A stretch of DNA of 50,930 bases from an uncultured Pelagibacteraceae bacterium (GTDB lineage Bacteria; Pseudomonadota; Alphaproteobacteria; Pelagibacterales; Pelagibacteraceae): the NCBI GenBank assembly GCA_902568975.1, contig CACFSO010000007.1, positions 1 to 50,930 of the forward strand, written 5' to 3'. Each line of letters opens with the position of its first letter. The stretch's first letter is position 1. Made by a program: the position numbers and the translations under genes. This document shows positions 32,525 to 40,968 of the stretch, piece by piece. The notes beneath the pieces were generated by a model. The model searched no databases and was not told where the DNA came from. It was given only the letters and a program-made list of their open reading frames with translations.

Positions 32525-33448
32525 TTATCTTTTATAAGTTCCTTTTGACTCTTTTTTTAAAATTTCTCCAACTTTTAATCCTAATTTAAAAGCTTTATTT
32601 ATATTATCAGATTCTTTATGATAAAATCTTTTACTTCCATCTAAAGAAAATAGCTCTGCCTCTAAAATTATTTTATCATTATCTATAGTTGATATAGCTC
32701 CTACGGCTGTTTCACAATCTCCTTCTAAAACTTTTAAAACATTTCTTTCAGCCTGAACACGCTGAAAAGTTTTTTCATCATTAATTTTATTTAATATTTC
32801 AATTATATAGTTATCATTTTTTCTACATTGTAAAGCAATAACTCCTTGTCCTGCACTTGGTATTAATTCATTAACAGAAAAAATTTGCGAAATATTATTC
32901 TCTAAATTTAGAGAATTAATACCTGCTAAAGATAAAATTATTGCATCATAAGATTTTTCTTTCATTTTTTTTATTCTAGTATCTACATTACCTCTAATTA
33001 ATTTATAATTTAAATCACTTCTGAATTTTTTGAGTTGAAATTCTCTTCTAAATGAAGATGTACCAACTATTGAGTTTTTATCTAAATCTATAAATTTTTT
33101 TTTGTCTCTAGAAATTAAAACTTCTCTTGGATCGTTCCTTGCTAAAAAACAATTTGTAATGAGTCCATTTGTTTCTTCTGATGGCATATCTTTCAAAGCA
33201 TGAACCGCTATATGTATTTGATTTTTCAATAGTTCATTTTCTATTTGTTTTGAAAACAAGCCTTTTCCTCCAATATCTGATAAGCGATCTTTTTGATTTA
33301 AATCCCCAGTAGTGGTAATTTTTTTTATTAAAACATCCTCTATGTCATTTTTTGATGTAATTTTTAATATTTTTTCTCTAGCCTTTTCTGCATAAATTAA
33401 AGCTAATTTGCTACCTCTTGATCCAATAATTATTTTTTTGCTTTTCAT
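32525..33448 (-). CDS. hemC: Hydroxymethylbilane synthase (porphobilinogen deaminase)
   Basis: HemC links four porphobilinogens into hydroxymethylbilane. The 307-residue enzyme shows GSRGSKLALIYA (9-20), the catalytic Asp87 in VHALKDMPS, GTSSFRREFQL, RGNVDTRI and the dipyrromethane-cofactor Cys245 in LEGDCETAVGA. It leads a minus-strand operon of five genes (hemC-hemD-mscS-yggT-folD) separated by no more than 3 bases. It diverges from tsaD across 59 bases, where both promoters must lie. Confidence 0.97.
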   Translation of the reverse strand: MKSKKIIIGSRGSKLALIYAEKAREKILKITSKNDIEDVLIKKITTTGDLNQKDRLSDIGGKGLFSKQIENELLKNQIHIAVHALKDMPSEETNGLITNCFLARNDPREVLISRDKKKFIDLDKNSIVGTSSFRREFQLKKFRSDLNYKLIRGNVDTRIKKMKEKSYDAIILSLAGINSLNLENNISQIFSVNELIPSAGQGVIALQCRKNDNYIIEILNKINDEKTFQRVQAERNVLKVLEGDCETAVGAISTIDNDKIILEAELFSLDGSKRFYHKESDNINKAFKLGLKVGEILKKESKGTYKR

Positions 33449-33507
33449 TTATTTAATTTATAATTCATCTTTATATTTAGATTTTAATATTAATAAAAAC
33501 TAATTTA

Positions 33508-34581
33508 ATGGAAAAAAAACCTATAATTTTGGGAATTGAATCGAGCTGCGATGAAACAGCTGCTGCAGTAATTAAAGAAAATGAAGAGGATAAAGTAGAA
33601 ATTTTATCAAACATTGTATCAAGTCAAATAGACATCCACAAGGAATTCGGAGGTGTAGTGCCCGAACTTGCTGCTAGATCACATATTGAAAAGATAGATT
33701 TAATTACAAAAAAAGCAATAGATGAAAGTGGTGTAAGTCTAAAAAAAATTGATGCAATTGCAGTTACGGCAGGTCCTGGATTAATAGTTTGTTTGTCAGT
33801 AGGATTAAATTTTGGAAAATCTTTAGCTGCTTCGATGAATAAACCTTTTATTGCAATCAATCACTTAGAGGGACATGCTTTAAGTCCTAAATTAAATTCA
33901 AAGTTAAATTTTCCTTATCTTCTTCTTTTAATTTCAGGAGGACATAGTCAATTTTTAAGTATTGAAGGATTAGGTAAATATAAAAGATTAGGAACAACTA
34001 TTGACGATGCTCTTGGAGAAGCGTTTGATAAAACTGCGAAATTACTTGGAATTGAATTTCCTGGTGGTCCAAAAATAGAAGAGTATGCAAAAAAAGGTAA
34101 TTCTAAAAAATTTGATTTACCCAAGCCAATAATTAATAGAGGAGGTTGTAATTTATCTTTTGCCGGACTTAAAACAGCCGTACTAAAAATTACAAAAGAA
34201 ATTAAAACAAAACAAGAAAAATATGATCTTGCAGCTTCATTTCAAAAAACAATTGAAGATATATTATTCGAAAAAACAAAAATTGCTTTTAAAGAATTTA
34301 AAAAAATTACAAAAAACAAAAATAATATTTTTGTAATTGCTGGCGGAGTAGCTTCAAATAAAAATATTAGAAATTGTTTAACTAATTTAAGTAAAAGTGA
34401 AAACTTTGAAACAATTTTTCCACCAGCAAATTTATGTACTGACAATGCTGCAATGATTGCAATGGTTGGTTTGGAAAAATATAAATTAGGTAAATTTGAT
34501 AATTTAGATTTTAAACCAAATCCAAGATGGGCCTTAGATGAAAATGCAAAATTTTTAAAAGGTGCTGGAGTGAAATTTTAA
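33508..34581 (+). CDS. tsaD: tRNA N6-threonylcarbamoyladenosine transferase TsaD
   Basis: TsaD transfers threonylcarbamoyl from its adenylate to A37 of ANN-decoding tRNAs, working with TsaB and TsaE. The 357-residue protein has the ASKHA fold start IILGIESSCDETAAAVI, VPELAARSHIEKI and the metal-binding histidines His119 and His123 in NHLEGHALS. Also visible are LISGGHSQF, GGPKIEEYAKKG, IAGGVASNKNIR and the late CTDNAAMIAMVG. The stop overlaps the start of the EVE gene (TAATG). The divergent neighbour is hemC, a common alphaproteobacterial arrangement. Confidence 0.97.
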   Translation: MEKKPIILGIESSCDETAAAVIKENEEDKVEILSNIVSSQIDIHKEFGGVVPELAARSHIEKIDLITKKAIDESGVSLKKIDAIAVTAGPGLIVCLSVGLNFGKSLAASMNKPFIAINHLEGHALSPKLNSKLNFPYLLLLISGGHSQFLSIEGLGKYKRLGTTIDDALGEAFDKTAKLLGIEFPGGPKIEEYAKKGNSKKFDLPKPIINRGGCNLSFAGLKTAVLKITKEIKTKQEKYDLAASFQKTIEDILFEKTKIAFKEFKKITKNKNNIFVIAGGVASNKNIRNCLTNLSKSENFETIFPPANLCTDNAAMIAMVGLEKYKLGKFDNLDFKPNPRWALDENAKFLKGAGVKF

Positions 34582-34997
34582 TGAGATATTGGCTACTTAA
34601 ATCTGAACCTAATGTTTGGTCAATTCATCAACAAAAGAAAGAAGGTAAAAAAGGAAGTATATGGGATGGTGTTCGTAACTACCAAGCAGCAAGTAATTTA
34701 AAAAAAATGGAAGTTGGTGATTTTTGTTTTTTTTATCATTCAAATATAGGTAAAGAAATTGTTGGAATAGTTGAAGTTATCAAAAAGGCATTTGTAGATC
34801 CTACAGATAAAAATAAAAAATTTGTTGCTATAAAAGTTAAGTTCAAAAAAGCTTTAAAAAAGCCTGTTTCACTTGAAAATATTAAAAATAGTAAAGATTT
34901 ATCACACTTGGCACTTGTTAAACAAAGCAGATTATCTGTTATGCCAATAGATACTAAAAGCTGGAAAATTATTTTGAAGATGGGTAATATTGATTAA
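34581..34997 (+). CDS. EVE domain protein
   Basis: This is a 138-residue single-domain protein of the EVE (PUA-like) family, thought to bind modified bases in nucleic acids. The signature is clear: [41 protein letters not shown] and [15 protein letters not shown]. Its position, overlapping the tsaD stop by 1 base, fits the frequent pairing of EVE genes with tsaD in alphaproteobacteria and hints at a link to tRNA modification. The actual ligand is unknown. The acs start follows 10 bases later. Confidence 0.92.
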   Translation: MRYWLLKSEPNVWSIHQQKKEGKKGSIWDGVRNYQAASNLKKMEVGDFCFFYHSNIGKEIVGIVEVIKKAFVDPTDKNKKFVAIKVKFKKALKKPVSLENIKNSKDLSHLALVKQSRLSVMPIDTKSWKIILKMGNID

Positions 34998-35007
34998 AAA
35001 AATTCTT

Positions 35008-37038
35008 ATGCCGAAAAAAAAAAATAAAAAAAGAAAAACTAAGAAAATTAGAAAAAGAAAAACTAAGAAAAAAAAAAATAAATATTCAAAAAAAAAACAA
35101 AATACCGAATTAATTTACAAAACTAAAAGTGAGTGGATTAAGAAAGCTTTAGTAAATAAATCTGAATATCAAAAAAAATATTCAAATTCTTTAAAGGATA
35201 ATGATAAATTTTGGAGAAAAGAAGGAAAAAGAATAACTTGGATTAAGCCCTATTCAAAAATTAAGGATGTTAAATACAGTAAAACTGATGTGCGAATAAA
35301 ATGGTTTTATGATGGAACACTAAATGCTTCATCCAATTGTATAGACAGACATTTAAAAAAAAATAAAGATAAGACTGCAATAATTTGGGTAGGTGATGAT
35401 CCAAAAATTCAAAAAAAAATTACCTACAAACAATTACAACAGGAAGTTTCAAAAATAGCTAATGGATTAAAAAATATTGGTGTCAAAAAAGGTGATAGAG
35501 TAACAATATATTTGACCATGATACCGGAGCTAGCATACACAATGTTAGCTTGTGCAAGAATAGGAGCAATACATTCAATTATTTTTGGAGGTTTTTCTCC
35601 AGACAGTATCGCAGGAAGAATTAATGATTGCAAATCTGATTATGTGGTTACTGCGGATGAAGGTTTAAGGGGTGGAAAAATAATTTCATTAAAATCAATA
35701 ACAGATGAGGCCCTTGTTCATTGTCCAAACGTAAAAAAATGTGTTGTTGTGAAAAGAACTGGAAATTACATCAATTGGAATGACCATAGAGATGTTTGGT
35801 ACCATGAAATAACTAAAAAAGTTCCAAATTATTGTGAACCAGAGGAAATGGATGCGGAAGATCCTTTATTCATACTTTATACTTCTGGTTCTACTGGAAA
35901 ACCAAAGGGTGTTTTACATACAACAGGTGGTTATATGGTTTATGCTTCAATGACACATCAATATATTTTTAATTATAAACCAAATGATATTTATTGGTGT
36001 ACCGCTGATATAGGCTGGATCACAGGACATAGCTACATAATTTATGGTCCACTTGCTAATGGAGCAACTACAATTATGTTCGAAGGAATACCAACTTATC
36101 CTGACTCTTCGAGATGGTGGCAAATTGTAGATAAATATAAAGTAAACATTTTTTATACTGCACCAACTGCAATAAGAGCATTGATGAGAGAAGGAGACAA
36201 ACCAGTTAAAAAAACATCAAGAAAATCTCTTAAATTGTTAGGAACTGTAGGTGAACCGATAAATCCTGAAGCATGGCAATGGTATTATAAAACTGTTGGT
36301 GACTCAAAATGTCCAATAGTTGATACTTGGTGGCAAACTGAAACTGGTGGAATTTTAATAAGTCCACAAACTGGAGCTATAGATCTTAAACCAGGTTCAG
36401 CTACAAAACCTTTTTATGGAATAAAACCAGTTATAGTTAATACAGAAGGTAAAATTTTAAAGGGAGAAGCAGAAGGTAGATTATGTATTTCACAATCTTG
36501 GCCTGGTCAGATGCGTACAGTTTATGGTGATCATAATAGATTTATTGAAACTTATTTTTCCCAATTTGATGGAAAATATTTTACTGGTGATGGATGTAAA
36601 AGAGATAAAGATGGATATTACTGGATTACTGGAAGAGTTGATGATGTTATTATAGTATCTGGTCACAATCTTGGAACTGCAGAAATCGAAAGCGCTTTTG
36701 TAGCTCATTCAAAAGTTGCTGAGGCTGCAGTGGTTGGATATCCTCATGACATTAAAGGGAATGGTTTATACTGTTATGTCACATTAAATGTTGGAGAGGA
36801 ACATGATGGTGATTTAGAAAGAGAATTAAAACTTTGGGTGAGAAAACAAATTGGTCCAATAGCTACTCCAGATTTTATTCAGTTTTCTCCAGGCTTACCA
36901 AAAACAAGATCTGGTAAAATAATGAGAAGAATTCTAAGAAAAATTGCAGCTAATGAACATGAACAATTAGGAGATACAACAACTTTAGCTGATCAAAGTG
37001 TAGTAAAAAGTTTGGTTGAAAACAGAAAAAATATTTAA
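35008..37038 (+). CDS. acs: Acetyl-CoA synthetase with poly-lysine N-terminus
   Basis: Acs activates acetate to acetyl-CoA through acetyl-AMP. From ATG 35008 the protein is 676 residues. It shows [20 protein letters not shown], the core [44 protein letters not shown] and the regulatory Lys637 in [11 protein letters not shown], the site acetylated in homologues. Homology to ordinary Acs starts near residue 35. Before it, 21 of the first 31 residues are Lys or Arg, encoded by an imperfect 24-base tandem repeat (KRKTKKIR then KRKTKKKK). No other start codon is available. It follows the EVE gene by 10 bases. An uptake symporter lies just beyond a convergent gene. Confidence 0.95.
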   Translation: MPKKKNKKRKTKKIRKRKTKKKKNKYSKKKQNTELIYKTKSEWIKKALVNKSEYQKKYSNSLKDNDKFWRKEGKRITWIKPYSKIKDVKYSKTDVRIKWFYDGTLNASSNCIDRHLKKNKDKTAIIWVGDDPKIQKKITYKQLQQEVSKIANGLKNIGVKKGDRVTIYLTMIPELAYTMLACARIGAIHSIIFGGFSPDSIAGRINDCKSDYVVTADEGLRGGKIISLKSITDEALVHCPNVKKCVVVKRTGNYINWNDHRDVWYHEITKKVPNYCEPEEMDAEDPLFILYTSGSTGKPKGVLHTTGGYMVYASMTHQYIFNYKPNDIYWCTADIGWITGHSYIIYGPLANGATTIMFEGIPTYPDSSRWWQIVDKYKVNIFYTAPTAIRALMREGDKPVKKTSRKSLKLLGTVGEPINPEAWQWYYKTVGDSKCPIVDTWWQTETGGILISPQTGAIDLKPGSATKPFYGIKPVIVNTEGKILKGEAEGRLCISQSWPGQMRTVYGDHNRFIETYFSQFDGKYFTGDGCKRDKDGYYWITGRVDDVIIVSGHNLGTAEIESAFVAHSKVAEAAVVGYPHDIKGNGLYCYVTLNVGEEHDGDLERELKLWVRKQIGPIATPDFIQFSPGLPKTRSGKIMRRILRKIAANEHEQLGDTTTLADQSVVKSLVENRKNI

Positions 37039-37661
37039 AAATTTAATATATCTTTTAATTCTTTTTTTACATTATCCCATTTTAGTATCATTGAATTCAA
37101 AACTATTTTTCGATCCAATATTTTTAATTCATCTGCTATTGGAGACCACTCGTATAAAGCTAAAGCACTTTCATTAAATGGTAAAGAATTATAATACTCC
37201 AACCAATTTATATTTTCATACCTTTCATCAAATTTTTTTTTCGCATTTTCAAAAATGTCTTTTGGAATTTCATTTTTATTTTCTTCATCTAAAATTTGAT
37301 AAAAAATCTCTTTAGCTTTTTCAGTATTGTGAAAATTACGATAATTTTTTAAGTAAGATATTGAATAAAAACACAAGTCTTGAAGAGCCACTACATAAAT
37401 ATTCCATTTAGCTTTATTTATTGATCCTAAAAATATTTCATCTTCAAACATCAAAACATATTTGGCACCCATTCTAGTTTTTAAATAACCATAGAGTGTT
37501 ACTTGGCTAACCCATGCGGATTGTTTTTTTATAAATTCCTTCAAATCATCATAATTATTAATTTTTTTTTTAGCTTTAAAATATTTGAGTACTGGTGAAA
37601 AATATTCTATTAAGTATTTTAATTTCAAATCTTTCAACTTTAACTTGTATTTTATTCCCAT
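37035..37661 (-). CDS. Uncharacterised conserved protein beside acs/symporter
   Basis: This is a 208-residue soluble, basic protein without signal peptide or membrane helix. Segments such as [39 protein letters not shown] and [19 protein letters not shown] recall a conserved alphaproteobacterial family often found near acetate symporter genes and loosely annotated as esterase. I see no GxSxG motif, so that name is unsupported. Its stop interlocks with the acs stop in a shared TTAA, and it diverges from the DUF4212 gene. A role connected to acetate uptake or activation is inferred from context only. Confidence 0.72.
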   Translation of the reverse strand: MGIKYKLKLKDLKLKYLIEYFSPVLKYFKAKKKINNYDDLKEFIKKQSAWVSQVTLYGYLKTRMGAKYVLMFEDEIFLGSINKAKWNIYVVALQDLCFYSISYLKNYRNFHNTEKAKEIFYQILDEENKNEIPKDIFENAKKKFDERYENINWLEYYNSLPFNESALALYEWSPIADELKILDRKIVLNSMILKWDNVKKELKDILNF

Positions 37662-37707
37662 TTTTTTTTACTTTTTCTTAATTATGTAACAAATAATGAC
37701 ATTTTTT

Positions 37708-37742
37708 AGGGTTCCATTCCACAATCAATTGGGTATGGTCCT
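37708..37742 (+). promoter_or_regulatory. Possible hairpin in the leader of the symporter operon
   Basis: AGG (37708-37710) and CCAT..CC (37714-37720) can pair with GG..ATGG (37731-37738) and CCT (37740-37742), closing a loop of about 10 bases. That gives nine pairs with small internal loops. It lies between a divergent gene and the strong GGGAGG ribosome binding site at 37758-37763. A 20-codon ORF (ATG 37696 to TAG 37758) without a ribosome binding site covers the same bases. This is the most GC-rich part of the gap, but support is modest. Confidence 0.35.
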
Positions 37743-37770
37743 ATTTTTTAACCTATAGGGAGGATAAAAA

Positions 37771-38031
37771 ATGTCAAACAAAGAAAAACACTGGGAAAAA
37801 ACGAAAGGATTAATGATAACTACATTAATAATTTGGTTTATTTTCGGTTATTTAATCTTCATGTTTGGATCAAGCCTAAATCAAGGAAGCTTTCTTGGAT
37901 ACCCTCTGGCGTATTACATGTGTGCACAAGGTTCTATTATAGCTTTCGTAGTATTAATTTTCTGGTTTGCTAATAAGCAAGAGGGAATTGATGAAGAGTT
38001 TGGCTTTGTCGAACGAGGGGAGGATGAGTAA
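37771..38031 (+). CDS. DUF4212 protein, small subunit of sodium:solute symporter
   Basis: This 86-residue membrane protein has two helices (about 14-32 and 49-67). It has the DUF4212 look: KEKHWEKTKGLMITTLIIWF and FLGYPLAYYMCAQGSIIAFV, with an acidic C-terminus (EEFGFVERGEDE). Such proteins are encoded directly before a large SSS-family permease and are taken to be its partner. The gene has the best ribosome binding site in the window (GGGAGG, 7 bases before ATG). Its stop overlaps the permease start (TAATG). Confidence 0.92.
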   Translation: MSNKEKHWEKTKGLMITTLIIWFIFGYLIFMFGSSLNQGSFLGYPLAYYMCAQGSIIAFVVLIFWFANKQEGIDEEFGFVERGEDE

Positions 38032-39869
38032 TGTTTAAAGGAAACTTTGTACAAAATTTACCTAAAATCTACGGAACATACACTGGTGGTTTTTTAGTAT
38101 TCATCTTATTGATGGCTATTGCAGAATCTGCAGGAATGACCGCAAAGACGATAGGTATATTGTTTGTAGCTTTTACAGTTTGTATATATGCATTTATTGG
38201 ATATCTATCTAGAACTGTACAAGTAGATGCTTATTATGTAGCTGGAAGACAAGTACCCACCGTATTTAATGGAATGGCAACTGCAGCTGACTGGATGTCA
38301 GGTGCATCATTCGTTGCAATGGCAGGTGGAATATACTTTGGCGGTTATACATACATGGCTTTCTTGGTCGGTTGGACTGGAGGATACGTATTAGTAGCCT
38401 CTCTCTTAGCACCATATTTAAGAAAGTTTGGATGTTACACTGTACCAGATTTTATTGGAACAAGATATGGAGGTAACCTTGCAAGGTTCTGTGCCGTAGC
38501 AGTTCTTACTTTGGCTTCATTCACTTATGTGACAGCACAAATTAACGCAACAGGTACAATTGCTTCTAGAGCACTTGGTATTCCATTTGAATTAGGAGTC
38601 TGGGTTGGTCTAATTAGTATTTTATTATGTTCAATGCTTGGTGGTATGAGAGCTGTTACTTGGACGCAAGTTGCTCAGTACATTGTATTGATTATAGCAT
38701 ACTTGATACCAATTTTCTGGATTAGTAATAAAGGTGGTTTCGGAATATTTCCACACTTAATGTTAGGTGAGGAAGTTTCTAGATTAAGTGAACTTGAAGC
38801 TCAATTTGGCTTAGTCAAAAACTCTGCTGCAGATATCAAAGCTGCTGGTGTTCCGGGTGGATTAAAATCCATTGCTGTAGCACACTCAGCTGTGCCTGAA
38901 GGTGGTATGGCTGCTTGGAAATTTATTTCGTTAGCACTATGTATGATGGTAGGAACTGCTTCTTTACCTCACATTCTGATGAGATATTTTACAACGCCAA
39001 GTATTAAAGCAGCAAGAAAATCAGTGGCTTGGTCACTTTTCTTTATTGCATTGCTTTACACTTCTGCACCAATGTTAGCTACTTTATCTAAGCTTTCATT
39101 AATGGATCCAAGTTTAGCAACAGGTATAATTGGAAAACCAATTGCAGATGTGATGCAAATAGAGTGGGTTAGCCAATGGACAAATGTTAAACAAGCCTTT
39201 ATAGCAGACTTTAATGGAGATGGAATTCTTCAATTAAACGAATGGTTTATGAGAGGTGATGTTGTAGTTCTTTCAACTCCTGAAGTTGCTGGATTACCTT
39301 ACGTTATTTCTGGACTAGTTGCTGCTGGAGGTATGGCTGCTGCAATGTCAACTGCCGATGGTCTAATTTTAGCGATCGCTAATGCTTTATCTCATGATAT
39401 TTACTACAAAATCATTGACCCTAAAGCAGATGTTAGAAAAAGACTTTTAGTTGCAAGAGCACTTTTAATTGTAATCGGTGCTGCTGGAGCATATATTGCC
39501 TCAATGAGGATCACCAGTATCCTTGGAGCAGTTGCTTGGGCTTTCGATTTCGCAATGTCTGGTTTGTTCTTCCCATTAATACTTGGAGTATGGTGGAAGA
39601 GAGCAACTAGAGAAGGTGCAATAGCAGGAATGATTGCCGGTTTAGCATCAGGAACGGCTTATCTAATATGGGTATATCCGAAGTTTATGGGTAATCCTGT
39701 ATGGTTAGGTATCGACCATTTAAGATTTGGTATTATCGGAGCTTCTGTATGTTTAGTTGTTATGGTTGTAGTAAGCTTAATGACTAAAGAACCAGATAGT
39801 GCTACACAAAAAATGGTAGATGATGTTCGTGTGCCTAGTGGTAAAACAATTCTTGGTAAACAACACTAA
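38031..39869 (+). CDS. Sodium:solute symporter (ActP/VC_2705-like), probable acetate or short acid uptake
   Basis: This 612-residue SSS-family permease has about 13 helices. Typical landmarks are YYVAGRQVPTVFNGMATAAD (69-88), GGYVLVASLLAPYLRKFG, YTVPDFIGTRYGG, GTASLPHILMRYFTTPSIKAARKS (308-331) and a late AAAMSTADGLILAIANALSHD. The family transports acetate, pyruvate or related monocarboxylates; neighbouring acs favours acetate. A loop at 393-404 reads DFNGDGILQLNE, matching the canonical 12-residue EF-hand calcium loop at every ligand position. It follows DUF4212 with a TAATG overlap behind GGGGAGG. Codon use is GC-richer than in neighbours, suggesting high expression. A GC hairpin follows its stop. 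Confidence 0.93.
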   Translation: MFKGNFVQNLPKIYGTYTGGFLVFILLMAIAESAGMTAKTIGILFVAFTVCIYAFIGYLSRTVQVDAYYVAGRQVPTVFNGMATAADWMSGASFVAMAGGIYFGGYTYMAFLVGWTGGYVLVASLLAPYLRKFGCYTVPDFIGTRYGGNLARFCAVAVLTLASFTYVTAQINATGTIASRALGIPFELGVWVGLISILLCSMLGGMRAVTWTQVAQYIVLIIAYLIPIFWISNKGGFGIFPHLMLGEEVSRLSELEAQFGLVKNSAADIKAAGVPGGLKSIAVAHSAVPEGGMAAWKFISLALCMMVGTASLPHILMRYFTTPSIKAARKSVAWSLFFIALLYTSAPMLATLSKLSLMDPSLATGIIGKPIADVMQIEWVSQWTNVKQAFIADFNGDGILQLNEWFMRGDVVVLSTPEVAGLPYVISGLVAAGGMAAAMSTADGLILAIANALSHDIYYKIIDPKADVRKRLLVARALLIVIGAAGAYIASMRITSILGAVAWAFDFAMSGLFFPLILGVWWKRATREGAIAGMIAGLASGTAYLIWVYPKFMGNPVWLGIDHLRFGIIGASVCLVVMVVVSLMTKEPDSATQKMVDDVRVPSGKTILGKQH

Positions 39870-39884
39870 ATAATTAATTTTTTT

Positions 39885-39905
39885 GGGGGCGTATTAATCG
39901 CCCCC
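39885..39905 (+). terminator. GC-rich hairpin after the symporter gene
   Basis: GGGGGCG (39885-39891) and CGCCCCC (39899-39905) form a perfect 7-base stem with a TATTAAT loop. A T7 run precedes it and ATTTAAAAAAT follows. The stem is very strong for this genome. On the plus strand a true U-tract after the stem is missing, so it may be a partial terminator or an mRNA 3' stabiliser for the highly expressed symporter message rather than a full terminator. Confidence 0.65.
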
Positions 39906-39924
39906 ATTTAAAAAATCTTTTAAA

Positions 39925-40263
39925 ATGTCTCTATACGTTCTAATTATTGATTATATACTTGGAGTAATTATGTGGACCCTTATAGGGAGGTCTGCAATGA
40001 ATATTTTTCAAAGGGAAGACTCTGAGTTCTTTTTTATGAAAGTATTTGTAAAATATACAAATCCAATAATTAGATTGTTCAAATTTATCACGCCTAGCTT
40101 TATTATCGGACCATTAGTACCATTATATGTTGCATGGTTTTTTTATATGTTTAGATTTTATCTAATGCCTTACCTATTAGGTTATTCTGTCATGGGAATG
40201 CTATCTTTTCCTCTAGAAAGTGAAATTGCTGCTGAAATATATAAACTTTTTGGTAAAAATTGA
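39925..40263 (+). CDS. Small integral membrane protein, YggT-like in outline
   Basis: This is a 112-residue protein with two or three hydrophobic segments (about 3-20, 58-82 and 84-95). YTNPIIRLFKFITPSFIIGPLVP faintly recalls the YggT motif, which has a proline-rich amphipathic turn between two helices, but the match is too weak for a firm family call. It follows the symporter operon after the GC hairpin, so it may be expressed at a lower level from the same message. No function can be assigned. Confidence 0.7.
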   Translation: MSLYVLIIDYILGVIMWTLIGRSAMNIFQREDSEFFFMKVFVKYTNPIIRLFKFITPSFIIGPLVPLYVAWFFYMFRFYLMPYLLGYSVMGMLSFPLESEIAAEIYKLFGKN

Positions 40264-40306
40264 TTCAAAAAAAAAACAAAAATTGATACTAATATTTTAG
40301 TAACCA

Positions 40307-40966
40307 ATGAAAAAAATTCAAATATCTCCCTCAATATTAGCTGCTGATTTTAGCATATTAGGACAAGAAATAAAAAAATTAGAGCAAGGCGGAGCAGATA
40401 TGATACATGTAGATGTAATGGATGGGCACTTTGTTCCAAATTTAACTATTGGTCCTCCAGTTATTAAATCCTTAAGGAAATATACAAATCTTCCTTTTGA
40501 TGTACACTTGATGATTTCTCCAGTTCATAAATATATAAAAGATTATGCAGAAGCAGGAGCAGATATAATTACAATTCATCCTGAAGCAACTAAAAATATT
40601 TTAGATTCAATTAATCATATAAAAAATTTAAAAAAAAAGGTTGGTATTTCACTAAATCCTAATACTGAAATAAAGACAGTTCTTAATTATTTAGAACAAA
40701 TAGATTTAATTTTAGTAATGACTGTTTATCCTGGTTTTGGAGGGCAAAAATTTATGCCTGAAATTGTAAAAAAAATTAAGGATATAAATAAAATTAAAAA
40801 AGAAAAAAATCTTAATTTCGATATTGAAGTAGACGGTGGAATCAATTTTTCAAATTCAAAAATTGTTATAGAGGCAGGGGCAAATATTTTAGTATCTGGC
40901 ACAACTGTTTTTAAAGAAAATAATGGAAATTTAAAAAAAAATATTGAAACTTTAAAATTAACTTAA
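40307..40966 (+). CDS. rpe: Ribulose-phosphate 3-epimerase
   Basis: Rpe interconverts ribulose 5-phosphate and xylulose 5-phosphate in the pentose phosphate pathway. The 219-residue TIM-barrel has ISPSILAADFSILGQEI, the metal-site HVDVMDGHFVPNLTIGP, PFDVHLMI, VMTVYPGFGGQKF and EVDGGINFSN with the second catalytic Asp. Length and motifs are standard. The heparinase-like gene starts 2 bases after its stop, and purH follows that, forming one plus-strand run. Confidence 0.97.
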   Translation: MKKIQISPSILAADFSILGQEIKKLEQGGADMIHVDVMDGHFVPNLTIGPPVIKSLRKYTNLPFDVHLMISPVHKYIKDYAEAGADIITIHPEATKNILDSINHIKNLKKKVGISLNPNTEIKTVLNYLEQIDLILVMTVYPGFGGQKFMPEIVKKIKDINKIKKEKNLNFDIEVDGGINFSNSKIVIEAGANILVSGTTVFKENNGNLKKNIETLKLT

Positions 40967-40968
40967 AA

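Noticed and set aside
37035..37661. Esterase assignment for the gene beside acs
   Set aside because: No GxSxG or other hydrolase motif is present; the name would rest only on loose annotation of distant relatives.
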